Source: Rothia dentocariosa ATCC 17931
GTDB lineage: Bacteria; Actinomycetota; Actinomycetes; Actinomycetales; Micrococcaceae
Direction of reading: 5' to 3'
Length of the DNA stretch: 64,000 bases
Assembly: GCF_000164695.2 (NCBI RefSeq)
Contig: NC_014643.1
Location: forward strand, 124,001 to 188,000
Shown here: positions 43,743-52,740 of the stretch, piece after piece
Layout: every line of letters starts with the position of its first letter
Position numbering within the stretch: position 1 is the stretch's first letter
The notes under the pieces: model-generated
Told to the model about the DNA's origin: nothing
The model's database searches: none
The model's input: the letters and a program-made list of their open reading frames with translations, nothing else
Made by a program: the position numbers and the translations under genes

Positions 43743-44639
43743 TCAGCGCCCGGCATTTTTCTCGTGCAGCCAGTCATCCAGCATGCGGCGGGCAACCGCA
43801 TTCGTGCCGGGCAGCTCCAGTTTGGGCACTCCCTGTTTCTGGCGTATAGCTTCAGATTCGGCGATAGCCTGCGCCAACTCGGGCGCGGTGAACCAGCGTG
43901 CGGCCCGGATTTCTCCGTCTAGATGTTCCACGGGCTGGGTGTCATCGACCGTCACCCGGTAGCAGATCATGAGCGAGCGCGGGAAGGGCCATACATCGCT
44001 CATGCGGTAGTCAAGGTTGAGAGCCTGCAGCCCGGTTTCTTCGTAGACTTCGCGGGCTACTGCCTGTTCGAGGTTCTCGCCGGGGTCCACGAACCCGGCG
44101 ATGAGGGCGAAGCGGTTTTCGTGCCAGAGCCGATTATTCGCCAAGAGTACCCGTTCGCCGTCGCGGCTGAGGACGAGCGCCATAACCGCCGGTTCGATGC
44201 GCGGGAATACGAGCTCGCCGGATGCGGTGCGCCGCACCTGGCGTTCCCTGTCGATCAGGGCGGGATCTCCCGAATACGCGGAATACTCCATTTCAAGAAG
44301 GTAGTCGCGCTTGGCAAGGGCGGCGGCGTAGCGGGCTCGCCCGGCGGAGTCTTTGTGCACGGGGTAGAAGCGGAACCCGTTCTGCGATGCGGTGATGGGC
44401 GCATCCGCGTTAGCGCGGGAGAGATCTTCTGCGAGCGCGAGCAGTTCTTCATCCTCCAGGTAGGCTGCACAATAATCGGTGCCTTCCCGGTCGGAGGGCT
44501 TTCTAAATTTAGGTTCCAGGCTGGTTTCGATGATGGTGTTTTGTGGCGCTTCGGGCAGGTAATGAACGGTTCCGTCACGGTTTATAAGGGTTTCTCCACG
44601 TCGAGAAATAACCAGGTAAAGATTCTGCTGCACGCTCAT
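43743..44639 (-). CDS. nudC: NAD+ diphosphatase (NudC-type Nudix hydrolase)
   Basis: Expected to hydrolyse NAD(H), and possibly NAD caps on RNA, to NMN plus AMP. The Nudix box is GENLEQAVAREVYEETGL; shortly after it DVWPFPRSLM matches the SQPWPFPxS NudC signature. The zinc-ribbon cysteines normally between the N-terminal and Nudix domains are absent (the segment reads YSAYSGDPALIDRERQVRRT). The start ATG at 44639 is chosen over a longer frame; GGAAA is just upstream. Length 298 aa. Confidence 0.85.
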   Translation of the reverse strand: MSVQQNLYLVISRRGETLINRDGTVHYLPEAPQNTIIETSLEPKFRKPSDREGTDYCAAYLEDEELLALAEDLSRANADAPITASQNGFRFYPVHKDSAGRARYAAALAKRDYLLEMEYSAYSGDPALIDRERQVRRTASGELVFPRIEPAVMALVLSRDGERVLLANNRLWHENRFALIAGFVDPGENLEQAVAREVYEETGLQALNLDYRMSDVWPFPRSLMICYRVTVDDTQPVEHLDGEIRAARWFTAPELAQAIAESEAIRQKQGVPKLELPGTNAVARRMLDDWLHEKNAGR

Positions 44640-44802
44640 AGTTTCCACTCTACCGCATGCGGTCTTCGCTCCTGTGCCCATGCGGTCTGAAAAATATACC
44701 TAAAACCACCAACTCGTTGTCTGCGCACGTGATACGCCTGCTCATCTGGCATAAGCGAGAGCGTATCTCTGCAGTCTATTCACTAGCCCGGCGGCCTGAG
44801 AG

Positions 44803-45522
44803 TTATGACCCTGGGTATCCTTCCGGCTTCCAGCCTGCGGCGAGGGCACGCTCATATATTGTCTCTGCGAGGGTATGTTCGAAGGCTTTGGTGAGGTGGT
44901 TAGTATCCGCGTACACATATACGTTGCCGATAACCGAGCGGCATAGACCGTCAGGGCAGTAGATATCCTTCAAATCGAGCAGATAGGCTCCACGGTCTGC
45001 ATATTTCTCGAAAATTGGTGCGGCGGGATTATCACCATATTTCTGCTCAATGGGTTCAGAACAGCTGCTCTTATCCCCCTGAGCCCTAATTGCGCACACA
45101 TACATATCTTGGGCAAATCGCGGGTTATCGCGCAGACCGATCACCTGGATGCCCGCATCGGTGAAGACGCGCAGGGTTTCGTCGAGGTTGGGGTCTGCGG
45201 TCTCGGCGTCAGCGCTTGTGTCGGTTGTGGTTGCGATAATCACTACGGTCGTCGGCTTAAGGCGCAGAATTTCTTCCGTGGCGTTCTGTGAGAACGCTAT
45301 GCAGCGTTTCTTACGGTCGTTGAGGTAGCCCTCGGGGGCTGCGAACGGGTAGGGGCATCCTGTCTCTAGAAGGTTCATCTGATTGGTGCCGGTGCGCTGG
45401 GCGATAGGCTCGAACGCAGCCGTCATCTGTAATGCGTGCGAGCTGCCAACAACAATGGTGAGCGGTGCCGAATCGTCCCCGTTCTGTTTGACGGCGCAGG
45501 ATGTATTCAGAGATTCATGCAC
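44803..45522 (-). pseudogene. SGNH domain, C-terminal part of a frameshifted acyltransferase
   Basis: This frame encodes the extracytoplasmic SGNH hydrolase-like domain usually fused behind an OafA-type acyltransferase. The block-I serine is in VVGSSHALQ, and the distal Asp-His pair is in YADTNHLTK. It has no signal peptide or membrane segment of its own, so as a separate protein it would stay in the cytosol. It begins where the upstream membrane protein ends, one base out of frame. Adding one C to the run at 45538-45541 joins the two as ...GGDAPAPFTPVHESLN.... Listed as broken gene; it could alternatively start at GTG 45522. Confidence 0.75.
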
Positions 45523-46973
45523 GGGGGTAAAGGGTGCGGGGCATCCCCTCCCCAGTCAGCGAGCATGCCGTAGATGGGGATATCCTGCGGAATAGGCTTT
45601 GATACGCGCGACATTTGGTCCGTGCCGACTGCTCGGGCGCCTGGATATGTTGCCTCATCATTTTTCACTAGCTCTTCAGTATTCTGGATCACGGTTATAT
45701 CGCGTTGCTGTGCCCAGGCGCGAACGCTCAGAACGGGCGCTCCGATCACCAGCAGAATCACGAGTACATAGGCGAGCTGATTCACCCAGAGAGTGGGGGT
45801 GAAAATCGTGGTCACGCGCAGTTTCGAGACCGTTTTATCAAGAAATACGCTGGATCGGCTGCGCAGCGGCTTCTCGATATAGGTGCTCAAAACCCATGCC
45901 AAACCGATTGAAACGGCGATAATCACCGTGCCTTCCAGAAAATTCACGCGAGGTTTATTAACCGCAGCACTGTAGAGCACGAGCAGGGGCCAGTGCACCA
46001 GGTACAGGGCGTAAGAAATATTGCCCAAGCTTTGCAGCGGCGTGGAGACTAGCAGACGGTCGATCGCGAATTTATGGTCGGTACGCCCGGCGATCATCAC
46101 CAGCGCGCCGGAGAGCACGGGCCACAGCGCCAGGTAGCCGGGGAAGGTTCGTTCAACCGGTAAAACAGCGCCGCAGGTTACTAGTCCCAGGGCGCCCACC
46201 CATCCCATCACCACGCGGGTTCTCACATGGCGAGGCTTCCATTTCAGCGTCATCACCGCAAGCAGGGTACCAATCGCAAACTCCCACAGGCGGGTGCGGG
46301 TATCAAAATATGCGTAGGCGGAAATCTGCTTTGTCTCCCAGATTGAGAAAGCAAACGAGGTCATGAATACAGTGCCGAATACCGTTACCGCCGCGGGTAC
46401 GGGCTTGAAACGTACCCGATGCACAAGAAACGCAGCCACCGCGAAAAGTACCGGCCAGAGCAGGAAAATTTGTCCCTGAATCGAGAGCGACCAGAAATGC
46501 TGGAAGGGCGATTTATCGCTTATACCCTGAGCAAAATAATTGACCGCACCATTCGCCAGGTTCCAGTTCTGGTAGTAAAACAGCGAGGCTTGGGCATCAA
46601 CGGCGCGCGCGTTCCAATACAGCGCTGGCAAGATAGCTAAGGAAGCCGCAAGAGTCAGCACGATCACCACGGCTGCGGCAGGTAACAGGCGCGCGAACAC
46701 ATGAGTCCAGTAGGCCAGTAGGTTCAGCGCTTTGCCCTCGTTGATTTTCCGCATGAACGAGAGCGAAAGCAAGAAAGCCGAAATGAAGAGGAAAACATCC
46801 ACACCACCGGAAACTTTGCCAATCCACACATGGTAAAGCATCACGAGAAGCACGGCGAAGGCGCGCAAACCCTGAATTTCGGGGCGGAATCCGCGAGATT
46901 CCAGAAACGATTCATACGGCGGGGTGTGCTCTGCAACGGGTACACGAATTCCCCGCAGCGGGTTTATAGGCAT
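45507..46973 (-). pseudogene. OafA-type acyltransferase 3, N-terminal part of a frameshifted gene
   Basis: Polytopic membrane acyltransferase expected to acetylate an envelope polysaccharide or peptidoglycan. The catalytic His lies in MLYHVWIGKVSGGVDVFLFISAF, near the first helix; about ten helices follow. Further motifs: SFMRKI, FWSLSIQGQIFLLWPVL and SYALYLVHWPLLVLYS. Start ATG at 46973 has AGGA nine bases upstream. The reading frame leaves the expected path near 45538 and stops at 45507, cutting off the SGNH domain. Could be a pseudogene, a phase-variable gene or a sequencing error; the membrane domain itself is complete. Confidence 0.75.
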
Positions 46974-47378
46974 AAAAATATCCTGGAGTGAATATGGTAG
47001 TCGTGAGTGAGTTTTCATAATGCGCCGCGTCGTCGAGAATTTCCACGCACGCCGTGCGAAAGCCTGCCCGCTCATGCCCACATTACCGGATACCTAGGAC
47101 AGGCTCATGAAAACTCTCCCAGTCTATCACCGGTATTTTCCCAAATGTATGCATATTTTCGTGTGCATTTAGAGGACGATTTGCTAACTCTTAAGGGCAT
47201 CCTGAGGGTTCGTAAAGGTTCTCTTCCAATGCGCGCCGTTCATTAGATAATGCCTGGCGGGAATTATGTGCCGCACCCAAACGTTGTGGTCACCAAAAGC
47301 GCAAGAACGCGCAAAACCTTCAGGTAAACGCCTGTATGAAGGTGACATCACCGGGTTGAAAGAGAGAAAATAAGAACC
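46974..47378. other. Divergent promoter region of the acyltransferase and pgi
   Basis: 405 bases with no gene. ATGCATATTTTCGTGTGCAT (47141 region) contains a 5-bp inverted repeat, and CAGGTAAACGCCTG near 47320 a 4-bp one, with TATGAA beside it. No strong promoter pair or RNA structure is recognised. Confidence 0.35.
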
Positions 47379-49049
47379 ATGACTATTACGAACCCGACGA
47401 CCACCAGCGCGTGGTCAGCACTAACCCAGCACAAAGCATCGCTCACTCCGAATCTGCGAGCCTGGTTCGAGCAGGATCCTTCCCGCGCCCAGAAACTTAG
47501 TTTTGATGCCGCAGACCTGCACGTAGACCTCTCGAAGAACCTCGTCACCGAAGAGACCGTGCAGCTTTTGCTCAAACTCGCCGAAGAGGTGAACCTCGCC
47601 GAACGCCGCGATGCTATGTTCACTGGCGAACACATTAACGTGACCGAGGACCGCGCGGTTCTGCACACCGCGCTGCGCCGCCCCAAAGGCTACTCCCCCG
47701 CCCTCGTTGTTGATGGGCAGGATGTCGATAGCGATGTTCACGCCGTTCTGAACAAGATCTACGCTTTTGCCGATCGTGTGCGTTCAGGCGAGTGGACCGG
47801 TGTGAGCGGCAAGCGCATCGAGACCGTGGTGAATATTGGTATTGGCGGTTCTGACCTTGGTCCCGTGATGGTGTACGAGGCGCTTAAGCCTTACGCCGAT
47901 GCCGGGATTTCCGCACGGTTCATCTCAAATATCGACCCGACCGATGTTGCCGAAAAAGTTTCTGATCTTAACCCCGAAACTACTCTGTTCATCGTCGCTT
48001 CGAAGACCTTCGGTACCCTAGAAACCCTGACCAACGCTCGTGTGGCACGCGATTGGCTGCTCACCGCGCTTGGCGAGGCGAACGCCCTGCAGGGAAAAAC
48101 CGCAGAGGAAGCCGTGGCTAAGCACTTTATCGCCGTTTCAACCGCGCTCGATAAGGTTGCTGCCTTCGGCATTGACCCCGAAAATGCTTTTGGTTTCTGG
48201 GACTGGGTTGGCGGTCGCTACTCCGTAGACTCGGCGATCGGCACCTCGCTGGCAATCGTCTTCGGCCCGAAGGTTTTCGAGGAATTCCTCGCGGGCTTCC
48301 ACGCCATGGACGAGCACTTCCGCACCGCCCCCTTTGAAAAGAACGTGCCCGTACTCATGGGCTTGCTTAACGTATGGTACGTGAACTTCTTGGGTGCCGA
48401 AACCCATGCGGTTCTACCCTACGACCAATATCTGCACCGTTTCCCCGCCTATCTGCAGCAGCTCACCATGGAGTCCAACGGCAAATCCGTACGCGCCGAC
48501 GGTTCCTTCGTGGACTACTCCACGGGCGAGGTTTTCTGGGGCGAGCCCGGCACCAACGGTCAGCACGCTTTCTACCAGCTGCTCCACCAGGGCACCCGCC
48601 TTATCCCTGCGGACTTCCTGGCCTTCGCCAACCCGGCTCACCCCACCAAGGATGGCGAGCAGGATGTGCACGAGCTCTTCCTCGCAAACTTCTTTGCACA
48701 GACTCAGGCGCTTGCCTTCGGCAAGACCGAGGATGAGGTACGCGCCGAAGGTACCGCCGAGCATGTGGTAAACGCCCGTATCTTCAGCGGCAACCGTCCT
48801 TCGACCTCTATCATGGCCTCCCGCCTGACCCCGCGTGTGTTGGGCGAGCTGATTGCCCTCTATGAGCACATCACCTTTGTGCAGGGTATCGTGTGGGGTA
48901 TCGATTCCTTCGACCAGTGGGGCGTCGAACTCGGCAAGAAGCTGGCGCTCGATCTGGTGCCCGCTATCAAGGGCGACCGCGAGGTTCTGGCACGCCAGGA
49001 TTCTTCGACCGCATCCCTGATCGACTACTACCTTAAGCACCGCAAGTAG
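47379..49049 (+). CDS. pgi: Glucose-6-phosphate isomerase
   Basis: Interconverts glucose-6-phosphate and fructose-6-phosphate. Motifs: [20 protein letters not shown], phosphate-binding [28 protein letters not shown] (PGI signature 1 region), catalytic Glu in [30 protein letters not shown] with the catalytic His, and [14 protein letters not shown] (signature 2) near the end. Length 556 aa is typical. Ribosome site is weak (AAGAACC). A terminator follows. Confidence 0.97.
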   Translation: MTITNPTTTSAWSALTQHKASLTPNLRAWFEQDPSRAQKLSFDAADLHVDLSKNLVTEETVQLLLKLAEEVNLAERRDAMFTGEHINVTEDRAVLHTALRRPKGYSPALVVDGQDVDSDVHAVLNKIYAFADRVRSGEWTGVSGKRIETVVNIGIGGSDLGPVMVYEALKPYADAGISARFISNIDPTDVAEKVSDLNPETTLFIVASKTFGTLETLTNARVARDWLLTALGEANALQGKTAEEAVAKHFIAVSTALDKVAAFGIDPENAFGFWDWVGGRYSVDSAIGTSLAIVFGPKVFEEFLAGFHAMDEHFRTAPFEKNVPVLMGLLNVWYVNFLGAETHAVLPYDQYLHRFPAYLQQLTMESNGKSVRADGSFVDYSTGEVFWGEPGTNGQHAFYQLLHQGTRLIPADFLAFANPAHPTKDGEQDVHELFLANFFAQTQALAFGKTEDEVRAEGTAEHVVNARIFSGNRPSTSIMASRLTPRVLGELIALYEHITFVQGIVWGIDSFDQWGVELGKKLALDLVPAIKGDREVLARQDSSTASLIDYYLKHRK

Positions 49050-49069
49050 CAGTGCCCTAGGCTAATATG

Positions 49070-49112
49070 CGCTGTGCTCCCGATGAATCTCTCATCGGGG
49101 GCACCGCGTTTT
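49070..49112 (+). terminator. Terminator after pgi
   Basis: 13-bp arms with one mismatch (GTGCTCCCGATGA/TCATCGGGGGCAC) followed by CGCGTTTT. Confidence 0.75.
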
Positions 49113-49158
49113 AACCGCCGCTTTCGTTCGTCTTCCCAGTTCTACGGCATGAATGAGC

Positions 49159-49833
49159 CTACATAACCTTGAGGGTGTCGCGCACCAGCTCCGCCACGAT
49201 GCGCGCAACCACTGCCTCAGGCAGAGTCGGCACCGATTCGCTCTCTACTCCCCCAGCATCGGCATGCGCAGTGAGCGTTGTCTGTGCGTCAGCAGGTTCG
49301 TGATCGACTCGCGTGGCGGGAATATGCACAAACCCCGCAGGAATCCGCCGCCCCTGGAGTTCCAGAATACGGTGTGCCTCATAAAATACGTGGTTGCACA
49401 CATAGGTTCCGGCGGTGTACGAAATCTCAACCGGTAGCCCCACACCGCGCAAACGCTCATAGCTTGCCCGCACAGGCAGGGTCGAAAAATACGCTTCGCG
49501 TCCATCCGGGGCGATCGCCTCATCCACACGCACCACACCGTCATTATCCTCAATATCGGCGGAGTCCAGGTTGATGGCGACCTTCTCAAAGCTCACCTTA
49601 TCCCGCCCGACTGCCACGCCCAGGCTGAGCACCGCATCCGGGCGAATATCGGTCAGCATCTCTCCTAAAGCCTCTGAAGACCCTGTATAGCTCACCGGAA
49701 CCTCACGGGTTATAACCCGTACCGCAGATTCGTTGGCGAGTACATCAGCTACCTGCCGCGCTGTTACCCCGCTCGGGTTCACGCTCACGCCGGGAAACGG
49801 GCCGAAATAGGTGATGAGAAGGGTCTTTGTCAT
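49159..49833 (-). CDS. pcp: Pyroglutamyl-peptidase I
   Basis: Cysteine peptidase (C15) removing N-terminal pyroglutamate. The triad is visible: E83 in VSFEKVAIN, C146 in AGTYVCNHVFY and H170 in GFVHIPAT. Begins TKTLLITYFGPFPGVSVNPS, the oxyanion-loop region. Length 224 aa is normal. It diverges from the small membrane protein gene at 49870. Confidence 0.94.
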   Translation of the reverse strand: MTKTLLITYFGPFPGVSVNPSGVTARQVADVLANESAVRVITREVPVSYTGSSEALGEMLTDIRPDAVLSLGVAVGRDKVSFEKVAINLDSADIEDNDGVVRVDEAIAPDGREAYFSTLPVRASYERLRGVGLPVEISYTAGTYVCNHVFYEAHRILELQGRRIPAGFVHIPATRVDHEPADAQTTLTAHADAGGVESESVPTLPEAVVARIVAELVRDTLKVM

Positions 49834-49869
49834 CGTTGTCCTTTACACGTCGTCGGGTACCCTAGAGGT

Positions 49870-50289
49870 ATGGCACGCACACACCGTCACAAAGAAGAAC
49901 CCGTTTTTCTTCTCCAGGATACCCCCGATGCCCTGCGCGAAATCGGCGTTGATGATGAGCAGGAGGCGCTAGCCGCTGTTCGTGAACCCGCGCAGGCGTT
50001 AGAAGGTGCTTCGTTCCTTCAGGCGGTGGGGCGGTTTTACCGCTTCTATACGCTCGGTCGCGGGCACGCCAGCCGCTCCGAAGTGCTGTGGGCATTACTC
50101 TATTTGATACTCACCACCGGCGTGGTACTGGGGTTGACGGTCTATCTGGGCATGCTCTCAGAAGACCCTCACATGGAGTCCCTGATTCGGGTTCTCTATA
50201 TGCTGATGATGACGCTCACGCCCGTATGGATTATTGTGCATATTCTGCCGCTTTCTTCGCTTCTGAGCAGGGCGCGCGGTAAAAACTAG
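49870..50289 (+). CDS. Small membrane protein (possibly DUF805-like)
   Basis: 139-aa protein with an acidic N-terminus and two or three membrane helices (LWALLYLILTTGVVLGLTVYL and LIRVLYMLMMTLTPVWIIVHIL). The segment FYTLGRGHASRSEVLW resembles the GRxSRSEfW motif at the start of DUF805 proteins, but the rest is short and the assignment is weak. TACCCT lies six bases before the ATG, so the transcript may be leaderless. Divergent from pcp. Function unknown. Confidence 0.6.
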   Translation: MARTHRHKEEPVFLLQDTPDALREIGVDDEQEALAAVREPAQALEGASFLQAVGRFYRFYTLGRGHASRSEVLWALLYLILTTGVVLGLTVYLGMLSEDPHMESLIRVLYMLMMTLTPVWIIVHILPLSSLLSRARGKN

Positions 50290-50320
50290 ACGCGTCCACG
50301 ACCTAACCGACGGGTGATGC

Positions 50321-50350
50321 AAAAACGCCCGCAGCGCTCAGGCTACGGGC
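50321..50350 (-). terminator. Rho-independent terminator of the LOG gene
   Basis: 9-bp arms with one mismatch (GCCCGCAGC/GCTACGGGC); on the minus strand they are followed by GTTTTTG. It lies 36 bases after the LOG stop. Confidence 0.75.
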
Positions 50351-50385
50351 ATGTAAAAGGCTAGGTTCTCCAGAACTTCAACGGG

Positions 50386-50931
50386 CTATTTCCCAAGAAC
50401 CTTCATAAGTTCTTCGGGAGTGTCAACAACAATCAAACGTTCCAGGTATGAAGGGCGCAAAAGCTCGGTGCTGGCCATATATTGCATCGCCTCAACGAGC
50501 TTATCCCAGTACCCATTAACATTCAGGAGCGCCACAGGCTTCGTGTGAATCTTGAGGAATTGCCAGCTGAAAACCTCGAAGAATTCTTCCAAGGTTCCGG
50601 GGCCGCCGGGCATCGCAACGAAGGCGTCGGCCTTATTAATCATGGCGATCTTACGCTGATGCATGGTATCGACAATATCGAGGGTTGTCTGCCCGGGGTA
50701 CACACCCTCCCACTCCACGAGCTGGTGGGTGACCACGCCGTAGACTTTGCCGCCCGCATCCAGGGTCGCGCCCGCGACGGTTCCCATCAGACCGGTGCGT
50801 CCGCCTCCATAAACTACCCCCACGCCACGTTTTGCGCATAGGGTTCCCAACTCACGGGCGCAGGCGGCAAAATCGGGGTCATTGCCCATAGTAGCGCCGC
50901 AATACACGGCAAGGTTAAAACTATCTCTCAT
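50386..50931 (-). CDS. LOG-family nucleotide 5'-monophosphate phosphoribohydrolase
   Basis: Family known for releasing cytokinin bases from riboside monophosphates; bacterial members probably act on purine nucleotides (e.g. AMP). Motifs: VYGGGRTGLMGTVA near 40-53, and PGGPGTLEE at 108-116 with the catalytic Glu; R93/K94 region in MHQRKIAMI. Length 181 aa is typical. Often annotated as lysine decarboxylase-like by mistake; the PGGxGTxxE motif excludes that. Confidence 0.9.
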   Translation of the reverse strand: MRDSFNLAVYCGATMGNDPDFAACARELGTLCAKRGVGVVYGGGRTGLMGTVAGATLDAGGKVYGVVTHQLVEWEGVYPGQTTLDIVDTMHQRKIAMINKADAFVAMPGGPGTLEEFFEVFSWQFLKIHTKPVALLNVNGYWDKLVEAMQYMASTELLRPSYLERLIVVDTPEELMKVLGK

Positions 50932-51091
50932 GTTCTGCTTCTTTCATCGGATGCGTTCATACACGCGACGGTGCGCGGAACGCGTGCGTCAACGTAAAAT
51001 TTTTACGGGTGATTTATCCCTATGCACCCTACCGCCCCCGCGCAGCCGAGCGCAAGCCTTATCGCTCATATCGCGCATATTTTCAGCGGAT

Positions 51092-51568
51092 TCACAGCGG
51101 CACCGATGGCGTTTCGCCAGGACTTATTCTGCAGATAAGCGGGAATATACACTCAGTGTTCAGAGGTGCCTGATCGGTATAGTCCGCTGCGGGGTCTACC
51201 CAACGTAATTCAGCAATTTCGGCATGCGGGCTCAGCTGCTCAAGTATCTTTTCCTCTTGCGGATGCGGCATATATTCAAAAGTTTCGGCACGTACCACGA
51301 ATCCGCTTTCGTTCAGGGCGGGGGCGTCAAACTTGCCAAGGTACACCATCTGGGCAGGATCCGGCGCAAATCCCAGCTCTTCAGTAACCTCACGCACCGC
51401 CGTATACAAGGGGCTCTCCCCCGCATCGGGTTTACCTCCGGGCATCATAAACCCATGTGAGGCGGCTTTACGCACGGTCAGTACGTGCCCGGCGTGATTG
51501 CGGATTACCACTGCAGAAACATGCACAATTCTCTGTGCCGTATCAATTGCTGAATGTTCATCAACCAT
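51092..51568 (-). CDS. Nudix hydrolase
   Basis: Hydrolyses a nucleoside diphosphate linked to another moiety; the exact substrate is not evident. Nudix box: GGKPDAGESPLYTAVREVTEELG (given here in two parts, GGKPDAGES at 44 and REVTEELG at 58), matching Gx5Ex7REUxEExGU. The N-terminal strand is RIVHVSAVVIRNHAG. Length 158 aa. TACTGT lies six bases before the ATG with no strong ribosome site. Confidence 0.87.
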   Translation of the reverse strand: MVDEHSAIDTAQRIVHVSAVVIRNHAGHVLTVRKAASHGFMMPGGKPDAGESPLYTAVREVTEELGFAPDPAQMVYLGKFDAPALNESGFVVRAETFEYMPHPQEEKILEQLSPHAEIAELRWVDPAADYTDQAPLNTECIFPLICRISPGETPSVPL

Positions 51569-51610
51569 CTTTCTACAGTAGCTTATGTACAGCGCGTATC
51601 AGCCAAAATT

Positions 51611-51988
51611 TCAGAGGCTCTTCAGCCGGTCTATGAGGTAATCACGCAGAATGACCGCGTGGTTGCAGGTAGGGCTCTTAGCGCCGTACAAAAGCGTAAC
51701 GCGAGAGGACTGGAGCTTCTGCGCACCCGCAACCATACGCTCAAGCTCGGGGTACACCTCTGAATTACTGTCAAGCTCGTTCAGATAGCGTTGTTTGAAG
51801 GATTCAAAATTCTCTGGTTTATGCCCAAAATCTCGGCGAGCCTCCGTCGAAGGAGCTAAGTCCTTCGCCCATTCATCAAGATGAGCCTTATCTTTTGAGA
51901 CTCCGCGCGGCCAAAGCCTATCAACGAGTACCCGGTATCCGTCATCCGGGGAAGGCTCTTCATATATGCGCTTAATAACTATATCCAT
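51611..51988 (-). CDS. DUF488 family protein (YeaO-like)
   Basis: 125-aa cytosolic protein. Family motifs: KRIYEEPSPDDGYRVLVDRLWPRGVSK at the N-terminus, FGHKPENFESFKQRYLNEL in the middle, and LLYGAKSPTCNHAVILRDYL at the C-terminus with the conserved CNHA. Biochemical role unknown. It lies 42 bases from the Nudix gene on the same strand and may be its first operon partner. An inverted repeat (ACCTA-N9-TAGGT, 52024-52042) is in its promoter region. Confidence 0.87.
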   Translation of the reverse strand: MDIVIKRIYEEPSPDDGYRVLVDRLWPRGVSKDKAHLDEWAKDLAPSTEARRDFGHKPENFESFKQRYLNELDSNSEVYPELERMVAGAQKLQSSRVTLLYGAKSPTCNHAVILRDYLIDRLKSL

Positions 51989-52478
51989 AGTGCCAATCCT
52001 ACGCCGGAGAATCTGTCTGGTACACCTAACGTTAAGATAGGTGGCCCGCCAGGATATGTATATTATCGATGTATGACTACATGCTCTATATATATGATAT
52101 TTTCCGGACGAAAGTATTTTCTAATTTTATTGTGGAGTATATATAAAAATTTTCATCATCAAAAGAAAATACTGCCGCGTCTAAATCCCCAGTTTTAGTG
52201 CGTTCACATCAATTCCTGCACGGGCAGGCTTAGACCCCCGCCGTGCCTCTACCCTAAACACGCTACGGGGGTCTTATCCTAGCTTGAGCATTCATGTCTG
52301 TGCTTTTTCCCAGAGGGCACATCCCCTGAAAACAGTGAGTGCTTCAAACGAATCTATACATCCCCGACGATACCTTACGGGGTATTCTCATAGAGCGCTC
52401 ACATGAGGCTTAACCGATCGTAAACCTACGCATGCACGAACCAAAGGTCAGGAAGCTTCATATCGTACATAAGAGAAG

Positions 52479-52494
52479 GTTCACAATAGTGAAC
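52479..52494. promoter_or_regulatory. Palindromic candidate operator
   Basis: GTTCAC-AATA-GTGAAC, perfect 6-bp arms. The form is typical of a helix-turn-helix repressor site. The target gene is unknown; lysP lies on the far side of the terminator, so it is unlikely to be the target. Confidence 0.35.
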
Positions 52495-52670
52495 GTTCTA
52501 TGTCTTTACAAACATACCCTGCTCACAACACGGAGGTAAAGCATTTCGGGCAAACTTTATTATATCTTTATATTTACCCACGGAGTTAAAACATATATAC
52601 CGTTAAAAATGGTACTACCGCATAATAGTTTACCGTGAAACTCTTTATCAAAATGTGATTTTATAGCAAT

Positions 52671-52720
52671 AAAACCCGCCGGGGAATACCTCACGATATT
52701 CCTCCGGCGGTCTTTTTATT
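52671..52720. terminator. Bidirectional terminator beside lysP
   Basis: Stem CCGCCGG-GGAATA / TATTCC-TCCGGCGG with one bulge, TTTTT on the plus side and GGGTTTTA on the minus side. On the minus strand it ends lysP; on the plus side no known gene precedes it. Confidence 0.8.
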
Positions 52721-52740
52721 GATAATTCCGTTCGCCGAAA

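Larger units (their letters stand above)
51989..52740. other. 752-bp A+T-rich region without a recognised gene
   Basis: Longest gene-free stretch. It holds ACCTA-N9-TAGGT at 52024-52042; a 9-bp perfect stem AGACCCCCG/CGGGGGTCT at 52232-52274; a perfect palindrome with GTTCAC arms around AATA at 52479-52494; and a terminator at 52671-52720. No open frame with a normal start is convincing; the stretch after GGAGG at 52532 opens only with ATT. A small RNA is possible but I cannot assign one. Confidence 0.45.

Noticed and set aside
52532..52640. 31-codon frame after GGAGG, opening with ATT
   Set aside because: ATT is a very rare start codon, the peptide has no recognisable feature, and the region is A+T-rich by itself.
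51989..52740. Considered as a tmRNA, RNase P or 6S RNA locus
   Set aside because: I could not find the tRNA-like ends, conserved loops or a credible 6S fold; left as an unassigned region.
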